Shown here: positions 6,853 through 12,649 of the stretch, piece by piece
How the letters are laid out: each line of letters opens with the position of its first letter
Position numbering within the stretch: position 1 is the stretch's first letter
From: Anaerolineales bacterium UBA3905
Lineage (GTDB): Bacteria > Chloroflexota > Anaerolineae > Caldilineales > Caldilineaceae
DNA: 20,913 nt
Assembly: GCA_002391565.1 (NCBI GenBank)
Contig: DGFH01000180.1
Coordinates: 1-20,913 of the forward strand
Direction of reading: 5' to 3'
Notes under the pieces: model-generated
Database searches by the model: none
What the model saw: the letters and a program-made list of their open reading frames with translations, nothing else
What the model was told of the DNA's origin: nothing
Translations under genes and position numbers: made by a program

Positions 6853-9800
6853 ATGCCACCCCTCCCCACCGACCTGCGCAGCCAGCTGGAGAGCACCGTC
6901 ATCGCCGCGCGCACTGTCGCCGAGGAGGCTGCCGCGGCTGCGCTGACCACGCTGGCGGTAAGTCGCGACGACCCCTTCCCTGCCATGAACGAAGAGCAGC
7001 GCCGCCTGCGCCGCGCTTTGCGCGCGCGTGCCCGCCAGTTGGGCGCAGGTGTGCTGGCGGACGGCATGGACGCGCTGCGCCATGAGATCGCCTACGCACA
7101 GTGGCACCGCATGTTGTTTGCGCGCTTCCTGGCGGACAACCACCTGCTGATGCACCCCGACGGCGTGGCGGTGACGCTCGACGACTGCCGCGAGCTGGCG
7201 GCGGAAGAAGGCGCGGCCGACGGCTGGGAGCTGGCGGCGCGCTACGCCAGCCTGATGCTGCCCGGTCTCTTCACCGCCGCCGACCCCACCGTGCAGGTGC
7301 GGCTGGCGCCCGAACATCGCCACGCCCTGGAGCAGCTGCTACAAAACCTGCCCACACACGTCTTCATCGCCGACGACAGCCTGGGCTGGGTCTACCAGTT
7401 CTGGCAATCCAAACAGAAAAAGCTCGTCAACCAGCGCGGGGACAAGATCGACGCCGCCAGCCTTGGCCCCGTGACGCAGCTCTTCACCGAAGACTACATG
7501 GTGCAGTTCCTGCTCCACAACACCCTCGGCGCCTGGTGGGCTGCGCACCACCCGGAGAGCGCGCTGGTGAAGACCTTTACCTACCTGCGCAGAGAAGATT
7601 CAAGGGAGATTGGAGATTGGAGATTGGAGATTGGCGCCGAATCTCCAATCTCCAATCTCTACTCTCCAATCTCTACTCTCCAATCTCCAATCTCCAATCT
7701 CACCCTCCTCGACCCCTTCGGCGGCTCTGGGCATTTCATGGTGGCGGCGTTTGAGCTGCTTGTGCCGATGCGCATGGAGGAGGAGTGGCTGGACGCGGAG
7801 CGCGCAGTGCGTGCGGTGATCCGCGACAACCTGTTTCTGCTCGACATCGACCCGCGCTGCTGCCAGATGGCGACCTTCAACCTGCTGCTGGCGGCGTGGA
7901 AGCGCATCGGCTATCGCCGCGATCTGCCGGTGCCCAACGTGGCGTGCAGCGGGATTGCCGTGCAGGGACAACTGGCGGATTGGCTGAAGCTGGCGAACGG
8001 CGACGCCCGGCTGAGTGCGGCGCTGACCCGGCTCTACGATCTTTGCGTGCAGGCGCCGACGTTGGGCAGCCTGATCGACCCGGCCGCGGCGCCACTGCAG
8101 CAGCGCCTCTTCAGCGCCGACTTTGCGGAGGTGGCGCCGCTGCTGGCGCGCGCGCTGGCAAAGGAGCGCGGGGACGACCCGGCCGCGGCGCTGGTGGGCG
8201 AGAGCGCGGCTGGCGCACTGCGCGCGCTGCAGTTGCTGGCGCGCACCTACACGCTGGTGGCGACCAACGTGCCCTATCTGGCGCGCGGCAAACAGGACGA
8301 GACGCTGCGCAGCCACGCCGACGCCCACTACCCCGCCAGCAAACACGACCTGGCGACCATGGCGCTGGAGCGCTGCCTGGCTTTCTGCGCGCCGGGCGGC
8401 ACGACCGCGCTGGTGCTGCCGCAGAACTGGCTCTTTTTGACCAGCTACCGGGCGCTGCGCGAGAAGTTGCTGCGGCAGGAAACGTGGCATTGGGTGGCGC
8501 GGCTGGGGCCGGGCGCGTTCGCCACGATCTCCGGCGAAGTGGTCAAGGCGATCCTGACCGTGATCACGCACAGCGCACCGCCGGACGGCCACAGCATGGC
8601 CGGGATCGACGCTTCCGCCGCGCCGACGCCGGAAGCCAAAGCCGCACAGCTGCGCACCGGCGAAGTCAAGCGGGTGGCGCAGTCCGCACAGCTTGCGAAT
8701 CCTGATGCGCGGGTGGCGTTGGAGGAAAGCACCAATGACGAATTGCTTGAAAAATACGCCTGCGCTCATGAGGGGTTGACAACAGGCGACATCGAACGTT
8801 TCGTCAGAAAATTCTGGGAAGCGCCAGCAAATCCAGATTGGGTCAACTATATTCAGAATGCCGACGACACCATCTTCTATGGGGGAAGAACTGATGTCAT
8901 TTTCTGGCGCGAAAATGGGATCGAACTGGCGTCATTCGCTGGTTCTGCTATCAAAGGCAGAAATGCTTGGGGAAAACCCGGACTACGAGTTACCCAGATG
9001 CGCCATTTGCCGATCACTCTCTACACCGGGGAAATTTTTGGGAAAAACGCAGCGACATTAACTCCTTATCATCTTGATCATCTTCTCGCCATCTGGTGCT
9101 TTTGCTCATCTCCTGAATATGGCGAGTACGTCAGGCAAATTGATCAAAGTCTAAAGGTCACTACTGCTACACTCACCAAAGTACCCTTTGACCTGGATTA
9201 CTGGACGCAGGTCGCGGCTGAGCGCTACCCCGACGGGCTGCCGCCGCCCTTTTCCAACGACCCGACGCAGTGGCTCTTCGGCGGTCATCCCGTCGGCGCC
9301 AGCGACCCGCTGCAGGTGGCGGTGGCGCGGCTGCTCGGCTATCGCTGGCCCCAGCACGCCGACGACGATCTCGACGCCTTTGCCGACGCCGACGGCATTG
9401 TCTGTCTCGCACCCGTGGCGGGCGAGGCGCCGGCGCACGAACGGCTGCGCAGTCTGCTCGCCCACGCCTACCGCCACCCGCCCACGCTGCCCGACTTCGA
9501 GCGCTACCGCGTCGGCGACTTTGTCCCCACCACGCCCGTCCCCGTGGACGCCGGCTGGTCGCTCGCCACGCAGCAGGCGCTGCTCGCCGCCGCCGGCTAC
9601 GGCGGGCAGACGCTGGAAGTGTGGCTGCGCGACGGCTTTTTCGAGCAGCACTGCCGGCGCTTTCACAACCGCCCCTTTGTCTGGCACATCTGGGACGGGC
9701 GCAAGGATGGCTTCGCCGCGCTGGTCAACTATCACAAGCTCGACGCGGCCGGGCTGCAAAAGCTCACCTACACCTATCTCGGCGCGTGGATCGCGGCGCA

Positions 9801-10134
9801 GCGTGCAGCCGTGCAGCGCGGCGAGGCCGGCGCCGACGGGCGTCTGGTCGCCGCGCTGGAGCTGCAGCAAAAGCTGGCGTTGATCGAGGAAGGCGAACCT
9901 CCTTACGATATCTACGTGCGCTGGAAGTCTGTGGCTGAACAGCCGCTGGGCTGGAATCCTGACCTCAACGACGGCGTGCGCCTCAACATCCGCCCCTTTG
10001 TCGAGGCGGGGGTGCTGCGTAAGAAGTTCACGATCCACTGGAAGCCGGATCGGGGCAAGAACGCCGACGGCAGTGAACGGGTCAATGATCGACATCTGTC
10101 GCGAGCGGAGAAGGTTGCGGCGCGGGCGGGATAG
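6853..10134 (+). CDS. pglX: BREX adenine-specific DNA methyltransferase PglX
   Basis: A 1093-aa N6-adenine methyltransferase that marks host DNA and is needed for BREX exclusion. Methyltransferase motif I is LLDPFGGSGHF (D at residue 287; DPACGSGHF is usual). Motif IV is TNVPYL (472-475), a variant of NPPY. The C-terminus has the family's RVNDRHLSRAEKVAAR ending. The start ATG follows AAAGG after a 45-base gap from the preceding gene. Two oddities stand out. Residues about 251-284 are encoded by a heptamer repeat just before motif I, giving repeats such as SPISNLY and SPISTLQ. The stretch coding for residues about 625-778 is near 48% GC, while flanking lines are about 72%, as expected for an exchanged target-recognition domain. 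The frame is open throughout, so the protein looks intact. Confidence 0.92.
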   Translation: MPPLPTDLRSQLESTVIAARTVAEEAAAAALTTLAVSRDDPFPAMNEEQRRLRRALRARARQLGAGVLADGMDALRHEIAYAQWHRMLFARFLADNHLLMHPDGVAVTLDDCRELAAEEGAADGWELAARYASLMLPGLFTAADPTVQVRLAPEHRHALEQLLQNLPTHVFIADDSLGWVYQFWQSKQKKLVNQRGDKIDAASLGPVTQLFTEDYMVQFLLHNTLGAWWAAHHPESALVKTFTYLRREDSREIGDWRLEIGAESPISNLYSPISTLQSPISNLTLLDPFGGSGHFMVAAFELLVPMRMEEEWLDAERAVRAVIRDNLFLLDIDPRCCQMATFNLLLAAWKRIGYRRDLPVPNVACSGIAVQGQLADWLKLANGDARLSAALTRLYDLCVQAPTLGSLIDPAAAPLQQRLFSADFAEVAPLLARALAKERGDDPAAALVGESAAGALRALQLLARTYTLVATNVPYLARGKQDETLRSHADAHYPASKHDLATMALERCLAFCAPGGTTALVLPQNWLFLTSYRALREKLLRQETWHWVARLGPGAFATISGEVVKAILTVITHSAPPDGHSMAGIDASAAPTPEAKAAQLRTGEVKRVAQSAQLANPDARVALEESTNDELLEKYACAHEGLTTGDIERFVRKFWEAPANPDWVNYIQNADDTIFYGGRTDVIFWRENGIELASFAGSAIKGRNAWGKPGLRVTQMRHLPITLYTGEIFGKNAATLTPYHLDHLLAIWCFCSSPEYGEYVRQIDQSLKVTTATLTKVPFDLDYWTQVAAERYPDGLPPPFSNDPTQWLFGGHPVGASDPLQVAVARLLGYRWPQHADDDLDAFADADGIVCLAPVAGEAPAHERLRSLLAHAYRHPPTLPDFERYRVGDFVPTTPVPVDAGWSLATQQALLAAAGYGGQTLEVWLRDGFFEQHCRRFHNRPFVWHIWDGRKDGFAALVNYHKLDAAGLQKLTYTYLGAWIAAQRAAVQRGEAGADGRLVAALELQQKLALIEEGEPPYDIYVRWKSVAEQPLGWNPDLNDGVRLNIRPFVEAGVLRKKFTIHWKPDRGKNADGSERVNDRHLSRAEKVAARAG
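7605..7702. repeat. Heptanucleotide inverted/tandem repeat inside pglX
   Basis: Four perfect GGAGATT units (7605-7632), a 7-base spacer GGCGCCG (7633-7639), then nine units of AATCTCC or one-base variants (7640-7702): 98 bases, 14 heptamers in all. AATCTCC is the reverse complement of GGAGATT. The left arm can therefore pair with the adjoining four right-hand units in a 28-bp stem with two mismatches and a 7-base loop. Because 7 is not a multiple of 3, gain or loss of one unit would shift the pglX frame; three units encode 7 aa. In other PglX proteins this position is, to my knowledge, a linker before motif I. Confidence 0.93.
8725..9185 (+). other. Low-GC block in pglX: probable exchanged target-recognition domain
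   Basis: Counting seven consecutive 60-base lines (8761-9180) gives 200 G/C of 420, about 48%. Lines 8341-8400 and 9241-9300 each give 43 of 60, about 72%. Codon choice changes with it (AAA, GAA, ATT, TTA become common). The block lies downstream of the catalytic motifs, where PglX and related enzymes read their DNA target. I infer replacement of the specificity domain by recombination. The boundaries are approximate to about 30 bases. Confidence 0.7.
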
Positions 10135-10137
10135 ACC

Positions 10138-10181
10138 GCGGATTGGGCGGATGAGGCGGATTTGCGCGGATGCTTGCGGAC
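10138..10181. repeat. GCGGAT short direct repeats after pglX
   Basis: GCGGAT occurs at 10138, 10147, 10156 and 10166, with GCGGAC at 10176. These five copies are spaced 9, 9, 10 and 10 bases apart, starting 4 bases after the pglX stop. It resembles GCGGAT-type dispersed repeats found in intergenic DNA of many bacteria. It also marks the junction between the BREX core and the inserted cassette. A protein-binding role is possible, since the spacing is close to one helical turn, but is unproven. Confidence 0.7.
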
Positions 10182-10207
10182 TCACACCGATTTCGTTGTC
10201 TATCCGC

Positions 10208-10213
10208 TATAAT
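10208..10213 (+). promoter_or_regulatory. Candidate -10 element for the RHH-ATPase-DUF4276-pglZ unit
   Basis: A perfect TATAAT lies 68 bases upstream of the ribbon-helix-helix gene. No convincing -35 is seen 16-18 bases upstream. If active, it would let the cassette and pglZ be transcribed separately from brxA-pglX. Confidence 0.45.
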
Positions 10214-10281
10214 AGGAAAGACTGGCAGCCGCGCATGGATGGGCATTCATCCAATTGACAGGTGCTGGGGGAGGGTGAGAA

Positions 10282-10551
10282 ATGAACCAGATGATCGCAA
10301 TACCAGACGACCTGATGGTGCGCGTCGAAGCGACTGCTCAGGCCAAAGGTAAGAGCACGGCAACCATCGTGGCGGAAGCGCTCGCCCTTTATGTGGACAG
10401 CGTTGTCGATGGGCCCGCCAATGCCGCTGATGCGCCGCCGTGGCTGGCGCGGTTTGGCGCAATGGCGCATATCGGTGCGGACGAGCATGCGCGCATCCGG
10501 CGTGAAATTGAAGATGTGTTCGAGCAGATTGAACCGGAACCGTGGCAATGA
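10282..10551 (+). CDS. Ribbon-helix-helix (CopG/antitoxin-like) protein
   Basis: An 89-aa protein. Residues about 1-45 look like a ribbon-helix-helix DNA-binding fold: a short strand MNQMIAIPDD, a helix LMVRVEATAQAKG, the turn KSTATI and a second helix AEALALYVDS. A short acidic, helical C-terminal region follows (about 50-89), which could contact a partner protein. The start is firm: GGAGG lies 7 bases before the ATG. The stop overlaps the next start (ATGA, 10548-10551), so it is translationally coupled to the ATPase. RHH proteins of this size are usually autoregulators or antitoxins. I infer that it represses the promoter at 10208 or neutralises the following pair. No toxin of a known RHH-linked family is adjacent. 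Confidence 0.75.
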   Translation: MNQMIAIPDDLMVRVEATAQAKGKSTATIVAEALALYVDSVVDGPANAADAPPWLARFGAMAHIGADEHARIRREIEDVFEQIEPEPWQ

Positions 10552-11975
10552 TTACCCATGTCGAAATCGATGGCTTCAAGATGTTCCGCGACTTTCAGGT
10601 CGATCTCGAACCCTTGCAGGTGATCGTGGGGCCGAACGCAGCGGGTAAAAGCAACTTCTTCGATGCGCTGCTTCTGCTGTCGCACCTTGCCGACGCCGAC
10701 CTGCGCACAGCCTTTCAGCAACTGCGCGGCGACGCTGGCGAGTTGTTCACCGTCCAGCCCGATGGCACACGCGGGTCGCGCATGAAGTTCGCTGTGGAGC
10801 TGCTTGTCGACCCGACGATTGCCGACAGTTGGGGGGCAGTCGTCGATCTCAAGTACACGCGTCTGCGCTATGAACTTGCCATCGTCCGCCAGACAGACAG
10901 CAAAGGGTTGGAGCGGCTCTATGTCGATCAGGAGGCATTGTCGTTAATTCAACGCGGCACTGATCGCTGGCTGCGCCGTCATCACTTGGCCCAACATCCG
11001 CGCTTGCTGCCAAAACTGACTGGCGGGCGCGCGCCTTTCATCTCGACGGAACAGGAACACGGCGTCCCTACAGTCTATCTCCATCAGGATGGTCGCAGCG
11101 GGCGTAAGGGCAGCGTGGCGGCCAGGATGGAGCGCACCGTCCTCAGTGGGGTCGCCAACACCGAGTTTCCACACGCCTTTGCTGTGCGTGCCGCGCTGCG
11201 TAACTGGCGTTTCCTGCAGCTCAATCCCGAAGTGCTGCGCAAGCCCAGTTCCATGGTCGATGCACAGGTGTTGGGCGCCGATGGTAGCCACCTGCCGGGG
11301 ATGCTGGCGCGGCTGGAGGCATCCGACCCCTTCTTACTGAATGACATCGCACGCGATCTGAGCAATCTCGTCCCCGGTATTGTTCAGGTGGAAGTCGAGG
11401 CTGACCGTGTGCGCGATGAATATGTGATCTGGGCGCACACCCAGGACGGACGGCGTTTTTCGTCCCGAGTGCTCTCCGACGGGACGCTGCGCATGTTGGC
11501 GCTGGTGGCGCTCAAACATGACCCCGAACACAGCGGCGTCCTGCTCTTTGAAGAACCAGAAAACGGCGTGCATCCATTTCGCCTGAAAAACATCGCCGCT
11601 GTGATCAGCCAGCTTGCCACCGATTTTTCCGATCCGGAGTCTGCCGCCGAGCCGCTGCGCCAGTTTCTCTGCAACACGCATTCGCCAGTCTTCATCAGCC
11701 AGCCGGACATTCTGCCACATGTCCTGTTTGCATTTACTGCCCAACGCGTAGACGCTGCATCCACCGGTCGTGTAGGACAGCGCATTACCCGGATGGCGCC
11801 TGTGCGCGGCTCTGTTGTGCAGCCAGCGCTGGAATTGGGAATTGCCGAAGAAGAACAGAGCTATACGCTAGAGGAAGTCAAAGCGTTCTTGGAAAGCGCC
11901 GACCTGGGTGAAGCACGCACCCTGCTACAAGCTGGCGGCAATGGCAGCCGGCGTCGAAATGGATTGAGCGCATGA
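10548..11975 (+). CDS. AAA (RecF/SMC-like) ATPase of a split ATPase-TOPRIM pair
   Basis: A 475-aa protein if it starts at ATG 10548, which overlaps the upstream stop. GTG 10542 in the same frame is a weaker alternative. It is an AAA_21/COG4637-type ATPase: Walker A GPNAAGKS (28-35), ABC-signature-like LSDGTLRML, Walker B LLFEEPENG (E335, E336) followed by HPFRLKNI, and an H-loop NTHSPVF. This family often pairs with a TOPRIM-like nuclease in defence systems (OLD, Gabija and PARIS use the same ATPase plus TOPRIM logic). The stop overlaps the following DUF4276 gene by ATGA (11972-11975). Sample lines are about 58% GC, lower than pglZ or brxC, consistent with acquisition as a module. Confidence 0.85.
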   Translation: MITHVEIDGFKMFRDFQVDLEPLQVIVGPNAAGKSNFFDALLLLSHLADADLRTAFQQLRGDAGELFTVQPDGTRGSRMKFAVELLVDPTIADSWGAVVDLKYTRLRYELAIVRQTDSKGLERLYVDQEALSLIQRGTDRWLRRHHLAQHPRLLPKLTGGRAPFISTEQEHGVPTVYLHQDGRSGRKGSVAARMERTVLSGVANTEFPHAFAVRAALRNWRFLQLNPEVLRKPSSMVDAQVLGADGSHLPGMLARLEASDPFLLNDIARDLSNLVPGIVQVEVEADRVRDEYVIWAHTQDGRRFSSRVLSDGTLRMLALVALKHDPEHSGVLLFEEPENGVHPFRLKNIAAVISQLATDFSDPESAAEPLRQFLCNTHSPVFISQPDILPHVLFAFTAQRVDAASTGRVGQRITRMAPVRGSVVQPALELGIAEEEQSYTLEEVKAFLESADLGEARTLLQAGGNGSRRRNGLSA

Positions 11976-12646
11976 CGACGCTGGTTACCGCCCTCTACGC
12001 CGAGGGACGCACCGACGAACGTTTTCTACCTGTGTTGTTGCAGCGCTCCATGACCGACTGGCTGGCGCGTCATGCCAATCGCGTTGTGGATGTGCTCGAA
12101 CCATTTGTGGTCAATTCCAGCGTCGAAGGCGGTCGCGACGAGCGGATTTTGGCGGTTGCTCAGCAGGTGAAAGGGTATCATCTTCTGTTCGTGCATGCTG
12201 ACGCCGATGATGATTCCAGCCGACGTGCCTACGCAGAACGCATCGCACCGGGATTGGCGCTGGTTTCCGATGCACTCAGCAAGGGTCTACCCGTCTGCGC
12301 AGAACTAATCCCAGTCATTCCCGTGCAGCAGGTCGAAGCCTGGCTGCTGGCGGATGCTGCCAGCCTCTGCAAAGTGATCGGCACGTCGCTCAGCCCAGAT
12401 GATCTCAGCATTCCGCTGCGCGCTGACGAAATCGAACGAACTGCCAACCCCAAACAACGACTGCGTGATATCATGCGCGCCGCGTACGCCAGCCGTCCTC
12501 GTCGCCGTCGTGCGGCGGAACTGGGCGAATTGTATGAACCTCTTGCCAATCAAGTGCGATTGGCTGCGCTGGAGCGGCTGCCCGCCTATCAAGACTATCT
12601 GCGCGATCTAGATGCTGTCCTGCGCAGGCTGCACTTCATTGCGTGA
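11972..12646 (+). CDS. DUF4276 family protein (TOPRIM-like)
   Basis: A 224-aa protein with the DUF4276 pattern: YAEGRTDERFL near the N-terminus (E11, D15), then LLFVHADADDD (D77, D79) and VIPVQQVEAWLLAD. The glutamate plus the DxD pair are the metal-binding set of TOPRIM folds. A nuclease, possibly acting on nucleic acid of infected cells, is the natural inference. The C-terminal part is rich in Arg and Leu (RPRRRRAAEL). The ATG overlaps the ATPase stop, so the two are likely made in fixed ratio and act together. pglZ follows after 3 bases. One sampled line (12421-12480) is 55% GC, well below pglZ. Whether this pair belongs to a named defence system cannot be decided without a search. Confidence 0.82.
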   Translation: MTTLVTALYAEGRTDERFLPVLLQRSMTDWLARHANRVVDVLEPFVVNSSVEGGRDERILAVAQQVKGYHLLFVHADADDDSSRRAYAERIAPGLALVSDALSKGLPVCAELIPVIPVQQVEAWLLADAASLCKVIGTSLSPDDLSIPLRADEIERTANPKQRLRDIMRAAYASRPRRRRAAELGELYEPLANQVRLAALERLPAYQDYLRDLDAVLRRLHFIA

Positions 12647-12649
12647 TCG

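Noticed and set aside
4435..7323. 962-aa open frame on the - strand
   Set aside because: It runs antisense across the end of brxC, the OLD-like gene and the start of pglX, is rich in Arg, Gln and His as expected of a high-GC shadow frame, and matches no family I know.
7605..7702. CRISPR array
   Set aside because: Units are 7 bases with no unique spacers and the block lies inside an open pglX frame, so it is a simple heptamer repeat.
10542..10550. GTG 10542 as the start of the AAA ATPase
   Set aside because: ATG 10548 in the same frame overlaps the preceding stop as ATGA, the pattern used throughout this locus, and puts the first strand at the usual distance from Walker A.
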